Assembly (NCBI GenBank): GCA_964487415.1
Contig: CAZAPQ010000077.1
Location: 1 to 34,126 of the forward strand
Length of the DNA: 34,126 bases
Direction of reading: 5' to 3'
From: DRVV01 sp964487415
GTDB lineage: Archaea > Thermoproteota > Bathyarchaeia > Bathyarchaeales > Bathycorpusculaceae
Shown here piece after piece: positions 1-7,419 of this stretch. Made by a program: the position numbers and the translations under genes. Position 1 is the first letter of the stretch. The number at the start of each line of letters is the position of its first letter. The notes beneath the pieces were generated by a model, which was not told where the DNA came from, did no database searches, and saw nothing but the letters and a program-made list of their open reading frames with translations.

Positions 1-1
1 A

Positions 2-220
2 TTTTCCAGCATGCTCAAGTATTATGGGGCCTCATTGGCTGTTGAGGTGTGCGACCTCGCCATCGACGTATTTGGCGGATATGGCTACATGGCGGATTAC
101 GACATTGAAAGATGGTTCAGATGGTCCAAGAAGCTTGAACTAGTTGAGGGGACAAAAGAAATACAAAAAAATGCCATAGCGAAGTGTCTGCTTGGAAAAA
201 ATCTAGTGGAAAAATTTTAG
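2..220 (+). CDS. acyl-CoA dehydrogenase, C-terminal fragment (5' truncated by window edge)
   Basis: This is the last ~72 residues of a flavin-dependent acyl-CoA dehydrogenase, which oxidises an acyl-CoA to the 2,3-enoyl-CoA and passes electrons to ETF or a similar acceptor. The reading frame is open to the left edge, so the gene starts outside the window. The family C-terminal signature is clear: FGGYGY followed by a D-x-x-x-E-R block, then VEGTKEIQ, where the Glu of the V/Y-E-G-T motif is the usual catalytic base. Val replaces the common Tyr before it. Substrate cannot be told from this piece. Next to genes for a benzoyl-CoA-type lower pathway, a glutaryl-CoA or other short-chain acyl-CoA substrate is possible, but that is inference. 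Confidence 0.88.
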   Translation, partial: FSSMLKYYGASLAVEVCDLAIDVFGGYGYMADYDIERWFRWSKKLELVEGTKEIQKNAIAKCLLGKNLVEKF

Positions 221-227
221 CTCTAAA

Positions 228-400
228 CCCTTAATGTAATCTTCTTCCATTAGCAGTAGTACATGCAGTAATCACGCTTTAAGACGCCACCATCAATCTT
301 TAAACGTTTAATAGCATACTTCTGCAATTAGATCTTTAACATCCTTGTCATAGTTTTTATCAATTTCGTGCATTCATTTACAGCAACCTCATTTAACTCC
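228..400 (-). pseudogene. possible eroded coding remnant in the 361-bp gap
   Basis: The stretch 221-581 holds no intact gene. On the minus strand three short frames abut as if one protein had been broken by frameshifts. From about 399 downwards one frame reads ELNEVAVNEC. A second, from 373 to 311, reads HEIDKNYDKDVKDLIAEVCY. A third, from 315 to 253, reads AIKRLKIDGGVLKRD. The joined text has protein-like composition, but I recognise no family and the pieces are short enough to be chance. The remainder of the gap is AT-rich and must carry the promoter of the HdrA operon, though I see no convincing single TATA box. Confidence 0.22.
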
Positions 401-581
401 TAGAAATAACGAAGCAGGTACAATAGAAGGCTTAATTAAAGGGTCTTAGTACTACGAAGTTTAACTGTCAAGTTTTATCAAAAGTTGCATGATCAAACCA
501 TTGGATAAAACAATTTAATGACATAAAACTTAAGAGGATGTTCTGAGGGAAAACGGGTAATATGGTATAGAAGGATCATGA

Positions 582-1919
582 ATGAGGCAGGCCAATATAA
601 AAAATGGCGTTTTAGTGCTTGGCGGAGGCATAGCCGGAATACAAGCGTCCCTTGACTTGGCCAACATCGGATTTAAAGTTTACCTCGTTGAAAAAACGCC
701 GAGCATAGGCGGCCGAATGGCTCAGCTGGACAGCATCTTTCCAACCCTAGAGCCAAGCATCAAACTACTAATGCCTAAAATGGTTGATGTCGCTAAAAAT
801 CCACGGGTAGAACTTATAACCTACAGCGAAGTTGTAGGCTTCAGCGGAAGCAACGGGAATTATGAGGTAACGGTGGTCAGGAAGCCAAGATATGTTGAGG
901 AGGAAAAATGTACAGGATGCGGCAAATGCCTTGAAGTTTGCCCAGTCAGTATCCCAGATGAATTTAATAGGGGGCTGTGCCGGACAAAGGCGATATCCTT
1001 TTATTCGCCCTACGCCATCCCAAAAGTGGCGGTAATAAATCCTGAATATTGCCTACGACTAAGCGGCAAAGAGCCTTGCGACAAATGTCTCGAGGTCTGT
1101 GAATCAAAGGCTATAAACTTTGAACAGAAAACCGAAAAAATCACGTTTAAAGTAGGAGCAGTAATAATTTGCGTTGGCGCCGAAATTTTTGACGCGTCAA
1201 ATGCGGCTGAATTGGGATATGGGAGACTTAAAAATGTAATTTCACATTTAGAATTTGAAAGAATGCTTGACCCCTCAGGTCCGACGTGTGGAAAAATTAT
1301 TGATCTGAACTCTGGGAAAACTCCAAAAAGCATAGTCTTTGTGTTGTGTGTAGGATGCCGAGATAAAAGGTTCTACGAGCACTGCTGCAATATTGGATGC
1401 ATGGTAAGCATAAAACAAGCCATCACCGTACGCGAAAGACTTGGATATGATGTGGACATATACGTGTGCTTTAACGATATCCGCGCCTATGGTAGAGGCT
1501 ATGAGGAATTTTACGAGAAAGCCAGAAGCCTAGGCATAAACTTTCTGGCAGGGGTACCCGCCGAAGTCAGGGAGTCCCCTGATGGAAGCCTCTATGTAGG
1601 GGTCTATGAGAAAATCCTGAATAGACTTTTGGAAATAAAAGCGGATTTAGTGGTTTTAATCAACGGAATAGTCCCCAGGAATGATTATGTAAAGCTTAGT
1701 CAAATCTTTAATATCCCTCTAGGCGCTGACGGGTTCTTCCTTGAGGCACATCCAAAGTTAAAGCCTCTCGAAAGCCCAGTTCCCGGAGTCTTTCTGATTG
1801 GAACCTGCCAAGGCCCAAAGGGCATAGCTGAGACCATTGCGCAGGCAAGCGGAGCAGCCGCAAAGGTTATGACATATTTATCTGCACTGGGAAATACTAG
1901 CCAGGAGTTATTGGAATGA
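582..1919 (+). CDS. HdrA-like FAD/iron-sulfur protein (short form)
   Basis: HdrA is the flavin subunit of heterodisulfide-reductase-type complexes, where it can bifurcate electrons between ferredoxin and a disulfide or other acceptor. The 445-residue protein begins directly with the FAD-binding GGGIAGIQ (residues 14-21) and the E-K-x-P-S-I-G-G-R-M-A-Q-L-D block typical of HdrA. An inserted two-cluster ferredoxin domain follows (CTGCGKCLEVCP at 110-121, then C-x2-C-x3-C near 170). It lacks the N-terminal and C-terminal extra domains of the ~650-residue methanogen HdrA. The segment after the FAD motif, usually N-D-C-x-x-C-I-L, reads FPTLEPSIKLLMPK (53-66), so those two cluster-ligand Cys are absent. 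The ATG at 582 follows AAGGATC. The stop overlaps the next start by four bases (ATGA), so it is co-transcribed with the HdrC and HdrB genes. Confidence 0.88.
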   Translation: MRQANIKNGVLVLGGGIAGIQASLDLANIGFKVYLVEKTPSIGGRMAQLDSIFPTLEPSIKLLMPKMVDVAKNPRVELITYSEVVGFSGSNGNYEVTVVRKPRYVEEEKCTGCGKCLEVCPVSIPDEFNRGLCRTKAISFYSPYAIPKVAVINPEYCLRLSGKEPCDKCLEVCESKAINFEQKTEKITFKVGAVIICVGAEIFDASNAAELGYGRLKNVISHLEFERMLDPSGPTCGKIIDLNSGKTPKSIVFVLCVGCRDKRFYEHCCNIGCMVSIKQAITVRERLGYDVDIYVCFNDIRAYGRGYEEFYEKARSLGINFLAGVPAEVRESPDGSLYVGVYEKILNRLLEIKADLVVLINGIVPRNDYVKLSQIFNIPLGADGFFLEAHPKLKPLESPVPGVFLIGTCQGPKGIAETIAQASGAAAKVMTYLSALGNTSQELLE

Positions 1920-2425
1920 GCCTAAGCGATCTAACTAAAATGTCCGAAGTTAATAAGGAGCTGTACATGAAAGTTCTTAGAAAGCTCGCTGAGGAGAAAC
2001 TTTTTGGATGCTTCCAATGCTCACGCTGCACAGGCGGGTGCACAGCCTTCAAGCTTTTGGAGCTTACACCAAACACTGTAATGAAGCTTACAAAACTGGG
2101 GTTCATAAACGAGCTTGTTGACTCTGAAATAATTTGGACGTGCGCCTCATGTTTGCAGTGTACAGAACGATGCCCCCAAAGGGCTTCACCCTATCACGTG
2201 ATTATTGACCTAAGAAACCTCGCCGTGGAACAGCAGACAAAAGTCCCTGAGGGCTATTTAAGAGCTGTTTCCCATATACTTGAAACTGGTTTAATGCAAC
2301 CTATGGAGAAGGTGACGGCTAAGAACATGGAAATCTTTGACAGAGACACGCTTAATCTTCCAAAGATTGCTGGAGCAGGTGAAAAATTCAAAGCCATTTT
2401 CCTCGAGACTTTAGGAGGTATTTAA
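1916..2425 (+). CDS. HdrC-like 2[4Fe-4S] protein
   Basis: This small iron-sulfur subunit relays electrons between HdrA and HdrB. The 169-residue protein has two complete cluster motifs: C-F-Q-C-S-R-C-T-G-G-C (C32, C35, C38, C42) and a second C-x2-C-x2-C-x3-C-P, reading CASCLQCTERCP. The first is followed by a Gly rather than the common Pro. The helical stretch between and after the motifs is typical of HdrC. The ATG lies inside the ATGA overlap with the HdrA stop, and its stop sits directly against the next start, so the order A-C-B forms one tight operon. The soluble C and B subunits without a membrane cytochrome indicate a cytoplasmic complex. Confidence 0.9.
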   Translation: MSLSDLTKMSEVNKELYMKVLRKLAEEKLFGCFQCSRCTGGCTAFKLLELTPNTVMKLTKLGFINELVDSEIIWTCASCLQCTERCPQRASPYHVIIDLRNLAVEQQTKVPEGYLRAVSHILETGLMQPMEKVTAKNMEIFDRDTLNLPKIAGAGEKFKAIFLETLGGI

Positions 2426-3325
2426 TTGCAGCTTGCAGTTTTTTGGGGATGTAGGATACTTACTTCGCAGTATGCGTACGAGATGTCGGTACGGCAAGTG
2501 ATGCCTAAACTTGGCGTTGAACTCGTGGACTTAAAAGAAGTGAACTGCTGTGGAAACCCCATTGAAAGCGTGAACAGGTTCGCAACAATTTACATGTCAG
2601 CGAGAATTTTGGCCTTGACAAATGAAATAGGCTTAAGAGAGCTTCTCTTGCCATGTAGCCGCTGCCACTTCACAATATGTGAAACGCAGTATTTGCTTGC
2701 CACAGATAAAAAGCTGGAAGAAAAAATCACTTCGATGCTCAGGGAGGAAAACTTGAATTACACCCCAGACATAAAAATATGGCATACTGTAGACTTGCTG
2801 CATGATGATATCGGCTTGGAAAGAATCAGAGAAAGTGTAAAGAGAGAAATGGGAGGGCTAAAGTTCGCCAGTCACATTGGCTGCCAAGCCATACGGCCAA
2901 GTTATATGAAACGTGTGGATGACGCTGAAAACCCCAGAAAGCTTGATAGGCTAATAGAGGCGCTTGGAGCTGAAAGCATAGAATATCCGGAAAAGCTGGA
3001 TTGTTGCGGCGCTGCCCTTCTTTTCTCCCATCAGGAGGCCAGTTTAAGCCTTACAGGCGCAAAATTAAGGGCGCTCCAAGAAAGACAGGTAGATGGGCTC
3101 GTCACCTCCTGCCCATCCTGTCACATAATGTTCGACACAAAACAGGAAAATAGCGCAGCCTTAATAGGCAGTAAATTGTCCATACCAGTGATCTACTATA
3201 CACAATTATTGGGCTTAGCTATGCAAATTAAAGAGGAGGATCTAGGGCTACATCTAAATAAAAGTCCAGTGGACGCCATAATAGAAAAAATTGAGAAAAG
3301 GTCAGGCAAAACACTACAGTTCTGA
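2426..3325 (+). CDS. HdrB-like protein with two CCG domains
   Basis: HdrB is the catalytic subunit of heterodisulfide reductase; its CCG domains bind noncubane [4Fe-4S] clusters that cleave disulfides. In other complexes HdrB-like (CCG) proteins serve as acceptor or donor modules. Both CCG domains are intact. The first has W-G-C near residue 9, VNCCGNPIES and LPCSRCHF. The second has HIGCQA, LDCCGAALLFSH and TSCPSCHIMF. At 299 residues it has full family length. It starts with TTG immediately after the HdrC stop, preceded by a strong AGGAGG at 2413-2418. Its 3' end overlaps the convergent regulator gene by 12 bases. The physiological substrate is unknown: no methyl-coenzyme M reductase gene is present here, so CoM-S-S-CoB cannot be assumed. 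Confidence 0.9.
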   Translation: MQLAVFWGCRILTSQYAYEMSVRQVMPKLGVELVDLKEVNCCGNPIESVNRFATIYMSARILALTNEIGLRELLLPCSRCHFTICETQYLLATDKKLEEKITSMLREENLNYTPDIKIWHTVDLLHDDIGLERIRESVKREMGGLKFASHIGCQAIRPSYMKRVDDAENPRKLDRLIEALGAESIEYPEKLDCCGAALLFSHQEASLSLTGAKLRALQERQVDGLVTSCPSCHIMFDTKQENSAALIGSKLSIPVIYYTQLLGLAMQIKEEDLGLHLNKSPVDAIIEKIEKRSGKTLQF

Positions 3326-4354
3326 AATTGCGGGGCTAGGCGCATATTTTGGCTTAAGCACCTTATTTAGTGTGTCATCAGCTACGGCCACGACATGTCC
3401 AGCAATTCTTCTTGTATCCCTCGCTATCATGCTTAAGGTTATGGCTAAATCTATGTTTGTCACTTTTCCCATAATCCGCCTGAGTACAAACTTTTCAAGC
3501 TCTCTAATTTCATTCATTTTGCCAAAAATGCTTATCGCCAAATTCACATTCTTTCTTAGATATGCCTCCATAGCAGTTTTCTGCATTTCATACGTGATCA
3601 TTAACATTTTACCCAGCAAATTTAGGACTTCAGAGTCCACTTTTTTGCCCTTCAAACCCAAGATATGCCCAGATATGGTTGAGAAGTAGTATATTAGCCT
3701 ACTTAGGTCTCGAACTACAAGGGTGAAATTGATGGCATCGGTACAACCGTTCACCCCCAATCTTTTGGCTACCCAAGGTTTGAAGGCAGCTATGGCTATG
3801 AGTCGAATTGTGAAGCGATAATGCCTCTGAGCCTCATTACTTCTCTCTAAAGTCTCCATTGCAAGAGGAAAATCAAGGTTAACTAAAGCTTTTATAACAT
3901 CCTCCTGTAGCCTAAGCGAGAAAGAAAAAATTTTTTCGATTAGAGCTTCAGCGGTAAAAGCAGCGGGATCTATCATCACATGGAATGTAACTTTATTGGC
4001 TTCCTCCTCAGCCACCTCCACCCCTGGTAATTCGGCTCGAAGCTGTTTAATCTGCCTTTTCTGTTCTGCAGGTATTATGTTCTTGGAGATGATGCTTATT
4101 CGATCAGCACCTTGGATAAAATAGGTTATCAAGCAATATTTGAGGGAACGCAGGTCATACTGCTCCAACGGAATGATTGCCTCTAAGGGTTTTTCAAGCG
4201 TTTTAACTAGAGGATAAAGCCTTAACGAACCATCAACCTCTTCTAAAACAGCCATTTTCGTGCCGCTTTGAAGCCCATGAGTTTCCACGAACTCCTTTGG
4301 AAGCGAAATTATATAGCTTCCACCTTTGAGCCTTTGAAGTTTTCTCGTTTCCAT
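3314..4354 (-). CDS. AbrB-PhoU domain regulator
   Basis: The 346-residue protein opens with a SpoVT/AbrB-type DNA-binding swapped-hairpin domain (residues 1-50: METRKLQRLKGGSYIISLPK, then a G-L-x-x-G-T block). It continues with a long helical region resembling PhoU. Archaeal proteins of this architecture are annotated as phosphate-uptake regulators, but their targets are largely unproven. No phosphate transporter lies nearby. The gene is transcribed away from the MoaD-AOR operon, and its start is separated from that operon by a very AT-rich spacer with an inverted repeat, so autoregulation or control of the AOR operon is possible. The 3' end runs into the HdrB gene by 12 bases. Confidence 0.82.
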   Translation of the reverse strand: METRKLQRLKGGSYIISLPKEFVETHGLQSGTKMAVLEEVDGSLRLYPLVKTLEKPLEAIIPLEQYDLRSLKYCLITYFIQGADRISIISKNIIPAEQKRQIKQLRAELPGVEVAEEEANKVTFHVMIDPAAFTAEALIEKIFSFSLRLQEDVIKALVNLDFPLAMETLERSNEAQRHYRFTIRLIAIAAFKPWVAKRLGVNGCTDAINFTLVVRDLSRLIYYFSTISGHILGLKGKKVDSEVLNLLGKMLMITYEMQKTAMEAYLRKNVNLAISIFGKMNEIRELEKFVLRRIMGKVTNIDLAITLSMIARDTRRIAGHVVAVADDTLNKVLKPKYAPSPAISEL

Positions 4355-4420
4355 ATTGTTTCATCATCCAAGCACATTTATACTATAATATTACACACAT
4401 GCGGATATATATTTTTATAC

Positions 4421-4474
4421 TTTTTGCATAAAAAAATATTTTTCAAAAATATTTATATATGAATTATGCAAAAA
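4421..4474. promoter_or_regulatory. inverted repeat and AT-rich promoter region between the regulator and the AOR operon
   Basis: TTTTTGCATAA at 4421-4431 is mirrored exactly by TTATGCAAAAA at 4464-4474, an 11-base inverted repeat with a 32-base spacer. Inside the spacer the decamer AAAAATATTT occurs twice (4432-4441 and 4445-4454). A TATA-like ATTTATATAT sits at 4451-4460. Placed about 26 bases downstream, transcription would start near 4482, just before the MoaD-like gene at 4492. The symmetry and the divergent AbrB-type regulator suggest an operator; the binding protein is inferred. Confidence 0.5.
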
Positions 4475-4491
4475 ATATATCAGTGAAAAAA

Positions 4492-4770
4492 ATGCCCCAG
4501 GTGAAGATAATGTTCCAAGCGATGTTCAGGGAAATTGTCGGAAAAAAGGAGTTAATAAAAGAGGTAAACGATGGGTACACATTGCGGAGCCTTCTCCTCA
4601 TGCTAGCAGAAACCTATGGAAGAGACTTTAATGATATAATCGATCCGAAAACTGGTGAAGTAAGCACTGAAGTATGGGTTCTGGTGAACGGAAAAAGTAT
4701 AAGAAAACCTGATTTAATATTGAACGACAACGACGTGATATACATTGGAGTGCCAATAGCAGGAGGCTAG
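4492..4770 (+). CDS. MoaD/ThiS-like beta-grasp sulfur carrier
   Basis: A ubiquitin-fold sulfur carrier of the MoaD type, which supplies sulfur for the dithiolene of molybdopterin or tungstopterin. The protein ends in the required Gly-Gly (V-P-I-A-G-G), and the central V-W-V-L-V-N-G and D-x-D-V-I-Y-I-G motifs are typical. I place the start at the ATG at 4492 (92 residues). An in-frame ATG at 4459 would overlap the TATA-like box at 4451-4460, so the message probably begins after it; a GTG at 4483 is an alternative. It leads an operon with a tungsten enzyme of the AOR family, so a role in making that enzyme's cofactor is the natural reading. A specific MoaE or MoeB partner is not seen here. Confidence 0.82.
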   Translation: MPQVKIMFQAMFREIVGKKELIKEVNDGYTLRSLLLMLAETYGRDFNDIIDPKTGEVSTEVWVLVNGKSIRKPDLILNDNDVIYIGVPIAGG

Positions 4771-4773
4771 AAA

Positions 4774-4917
4774 ATGAGTGAAGTAAGGTGTAAAAACTGC
4801 CTTAAAAGATTCCAAGTTCCATTGGGAGCTGACGTTGCTGAATGTCCCAATTGCAAAACTAAATATCGAATTTCATGGCCGACACCGAGTCAAGCCATGA
4901 TCCGGGGCGTAGCTTAA
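4774..4917 (+). CDS. 47-residue zinc-ribbon protein
   Basis: A small gene between the MoaD-like and AOR genes encodes 47 residues with two knuckles, CKNC (residues 6-9) and CPNC (24-27), a typical zinc ribbon. It starts four bases after the MoaD-like stop, and that gene's final codons (AGGAGG at 4761-4766) supply a near-perfect Shine-Dalgarno sequence. The AOR gene then begins 15 bases after its stop. It could be a subunit, a maturation factor or a regulator for the AOR; nothing in the sequence decides. A long alternative AOR start at 4875 would overlap this gene in another frame, and I reject that start in favour of 4932. Confidence 0.66.
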   Translation: MSEVRCKNCLKRFQVPLGADVAECPNCKTKYRISWPTPSQAMIRGVA

Positions 4918-4931
4918 GGGGAATAGAGAAC

Positions 4932-6818
4932 ATGCTGAAAAGAAAAATAGCTTATATAGACTTGACAAGTGGAAAAATAACGGCAAAGGAAATTCCAAGG
5001 GAAATGCGCAAGTTATACCTTGGAGGCAGAGGCATTAACACCTACCTAAGATACAACCTTATAAAACCGAAAATTGACCCCCTTGGACCTGAGAATGTTC
5101 TTTTAGTGGGCGCAGGATTGCTTGGAGGCTTACCAAGCCTAGGTTCCTCCCGATGTGATATAGCTGCAAAGTCGCCCCTCACAGGGGCTGTTGGAAGCAC
5201 AAACATGGGCGGTTTCTTCGCCGCTGAAATGAGATTTGCAGGTTTCGACCACTTGGCAATAATGGGTAAATCGGAAAAACCAGTTTATCTGTGGATACAT
5301 GACGGACAAATTGAGATAAGAGATGCATCACACATCTGGGGAAAGGACACTGTTGAAACTCAGGAGATTATAAGGAAGGACCACGGAGATGACGAAATCA
5401 AATGCCTAGTCATCGGAGTCGCTGGCGAGAAGCTCGTAAAGTTTGCAAACGTTATGACGGGAATAAAGAACTCAGGCGGCAGAACCGGAATGGGCACAGT
5501 TATGGGATCAAAGAAGCTTAAAGCCATTGCAGTAAGGGGAACAGACAGCTTAGAAGTAGCCCATCCGGAGGAACTGCTGGAATATTGTAGGCAGTTGAAT
5601 GAAAAAGTTTTAAGCACCAAATGGGCCCAAGCAGAAAAGAGATGGGGAACCCTAATAATTTTCAACAACACTAACACGACAGGCCTAATAAGAGTGAAAA
5701 ACTTCCAGTTAAATAAGCTTGAAGATAGCGAGGACCTAGAAGCCGAAAACATAGAACGCTATTCCATAGGCGTGGCTGGCTGTTTTGGATGCTCGGTTCA
5801 CTGCAGACACCGCTATGTGCTGAGAGAAAGCCCATTTGGACCATTTTACGATGAGGGCCCAGAATACACAACGCAGGGCGCTTTCGGAACAATGGTTTAC
5901 TGCAAACGATTTGAAACCCTCCTGATCGCCAACCATCTTGTTGACAGGTATGGCTTGGACACGCTTGAAACTGGAGGCATGATAGCATGGGCAATGGAGC
6001 TTTACGAGAAAGGGATAATCGATGACAAGATAACAGGCGGCCTCAAGTTGGAGTGGGGCAATGAGCAGGTAGTTTATGAACTGATAAGGCAGATTGCATA
6101 CAGAGAAGGCTTCGGCGACATTCTGGCCGAGGGCCCCCTAGGCGCCATAGCTAAAATAGGACCAGAGTCCGGGTACTACTGCATACACGTTAAGGGAATG
6201 AGCAACCTTCAATCTGATGAACGGCCTACACCAAGCTTTGCTCTTGGAATTGCAACATCAACTAGGGGGGCCGACCATCTGAGAAGCCGACCTGCCTATG
6301 ACCTTTACGGATTACCAGAGGAAGTTTTAGAAGAACTCGTTGGAGGGCCTGTCTCATCCGATTACACCTCCTATGACGGTAAGAGCCGATTAATCTGGCA
6401 TCAAGAGCTACTATACTCGGTTGTGGACTCATTGGGCTTATGCAAGTTCCAAACAGTCTTCTTAGGCTTCAACATGCCAAAGTGGGAAGAATACTCGAAG
6501 CTCATATATTTGGCCACTGGAATGGAGCTCAGCAAGGCGGATTTAATGCAGATAGGCGAGCGCATATACACACTGGAACGCATGTTTAATCTGCGAGAAG
6601 GTTTCAGCAGAAAAGATGACACCCTGCCGGAACGCTACTTCAAAGAGCCAACACCCATAGGCTTGGCAATAGCAAGAGGCAAGAAAATAGACAGGGAAAA
6701 GTTCGAGCAGATGCTGGATGAATACTATGCGCTTCATGGCTGGGACAAAAATGGATTGCCCACGGAAGAGACCTTGAAGAAATTGGGACTGGACAAGGAA
6801 CCATCCCACATGCTTTAG
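4932..6818 (+). CDS. aldehyde:ferredoxin oxidoreductase family tungstoenzyme
   Basis: The 628-residue protein is a full-length member of the AOR family, which binds tungsten through two pterins and one [4Fe-4S] cluster. The N-terminal YLGGRGINTYL block and the NMGGFFAAEMRFAGFDHL pterin region are typical. Cluster ligands are C284, C287 and C291 (CFGCSVHC) with C504 (SLGLCKFQ), matching the spacing of characterised AORs. It keeps the DEGPEYTTQGAFG motif after the cluster, as true aldehyde oxidoreductases do. The related benzoyl-CoA reductase subunit BamB, as I recall it, carries a tungsten-binding Cys in this region, and no Cys aligns here. The ATG at 4932 follows AAGGGG at 4916-4921 and precedes the conserved K-I-A-Y-I-D-L-T. 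The downstream ferredoxin is co-transcribed. Aldehyde or carboxylic-acid redox is most likely; the substrate is unknown. Confidence 0.9.
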   Translation: MLKRKIAYIDLTSGKITAKEIPREMRKLYLGGRGINTYLRYNLIKPKIDPLGPENVLLVGAGLLGGLPSLGSSRCDIAAKSPLTGAVGSTNMGGFFAAEMRFAGFDHLAIMGKSEKPVYLWIHDGQIEIRDASHIWGKDTVETQEIIRKDHGDDEIKCLVIGVAGEKLVKFANVMTGIKNSGGRTGMGTVMGSKKLKAIAVRGTDSLEVAHPEELLEYCRQLNEKVLSTKWAQAEKRWGTLIIFNNTNTTGLIRVKNFQLNKLEDSEDLEAENIERYSIGVAGCFGCSVHCRHRYVLRESPFGPFYDEGPEYTTQGAFGTMVYCKRFETLLIANHLVDRYGLDTLETGGMIAWAMELYEKGIIDDKITGGLKLEWGNEQVVYELIRQIAYREGFGDILAEGPLGAIAKIGPESGYYCIHVKGMSNLQSDERPTPSFALGIATSTRGADHLRSRPAYDLYGLPEEVLEELVGGPVSSDYTSYDGKSRLIWHQELLYSVVDSLGLCKFQTVFLGFNMPKWEEYSKLIYLATGMELSKADLMQIGERIYTLERMFNLREGFSRKDDTLPERYFKEPTPIGLAIARGKKIDREKFEQMLDEYYALHGWDKNGLPTEETLKKLGLDKEPSHML

Positions 6819-6830
6819 GGGGGGATAGAG

Positions 6831-7319
6831 ATGCAGAAGATATTGTTAATTGATCCGGAAAAATGCACGGGATGTCGTTCTTGCGAATCGGCGTGCTCCC
6901 TATTCCATGAAAAGTCAATCAACCCAGCCCTTGCGCATATCCATGTAGTTAAAATGGAAACATCAGGATTATACATACCGATTGTCTGTTTGCAATGCGA
7001 GAGACCAATATGCGAAGATGTTTGCCCAGTGAAGGCGATAAAGCGCGATCAAAAAACTGGAGCCGTCGTCATAGATACGGATGTTTGTGTTGGATGTAGG
7101 CTTTGCGCAATCTACTGCCCATTTGCAGGACCCAGAATTAACCCTAAAAATGGGAAACCCTTGAAGTGTGATCTATGCAACGGTGACCCTACATGCGTCA
7201 AATTCTGTGAACCAAAAGCCATACAATATGTGGATGCGACACAGGCAAACATGATAAAACGCAAAAACGCAGCTGTACGATTTTCAGAATTAGTGAAAAA
7301 CTTGCTTGGAACCTTGTGA
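6831..7319 (+). CDS. four-cluster ferredoxin partner of the AOR
   Basis: The 162-residue protein has sixteen Cys in four groups, enough for four [4Fe-4S] clusters. They are CTGCRSCESAC (from C12), CLQCERPICEDVCP, CVGCRLCAIYCPF and CDLCNGDPTCVKFC. This pattern is that of the electron-transfer subunit of multi-subunit AORs (AorA type) and of the small subunit of BamBC benzoyl-CoA reductase, as well as HycB/DmsB-like proteins. It starts 12 bases after the AOR stop behind a G-rich GGGGGGAT, so the two subunits are probably made together and form a cytoplasmic complex. It would conduct electrons between the tungsten site and Hdr modules or soluble ferredoxin. Confidence 0.88.
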   Translation: MQKILLIDPEKCTGCRSCESACSLFHEKSINPALAHIHVVKMETSGLYIPIVCLQCERPICEDVCPVKAIKRDQKTGAVVIDTDVCVGCRLCAIYCPFAGPRINPKNGKPLKCDLCNGDPTCVKFCEPKAIQYVDATQANMIKRKNAAVRFSELVKNLLGTL

Positions 7320-7332
7320 AAAACTCCCATAA

Positions 7333-7356
7333 TTTTTTATATTCTATTCCCTTTTT
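7333..7356 (+). terminator. T-rich tracts downstream of the ferredoxin gene
   Basis: After the ferredoxin stop at 7319 there is a run of six T (7333-7338) and a second T run near 7352-7356. Archaeal terminators are commonly T tracts without a stable hairpin. This would end the MoaD-AOR-ferredoxin transcript before the separate HdrC-like gene at 7420. Read-through cannot be excluded. Confidence 0.4.
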
Positions 7357-7419
7357 ACCATTCAATAGTCCTCAGCACCCTACACCCTACATTAATCGTT
7401 AAATGAGGGAACATTAAAA

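Noticed and set aside
582..3325. Methanogen heterodisulfide reductase acting on CoM-S-S-CoB
   Set aside because: HdrA is short and lacks flavin-domain cluster ligands, and no methanogenesis gene is present in the window; hdr gene symbols were therefore left out.
4875..6818. Longer AOR start at 4875 adding 19 residues
   Set aside because: The extra segment overlaps the 47-residue zinc-ribbon gene in another frame, is unlike AOR N-termini, and the ATG at 4932 has its own ribosome site directly before the conserved start.
4932..6818. Naming the AOR-family protein BamB (class II benzoyl-CoA reductase)
   Set aside because: It retains the EGPEY motif of true aldehyde oxidoreductases and no Cys aligns with the tungsten ligand I recall in BamB. 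Kept only as a hypothesis.
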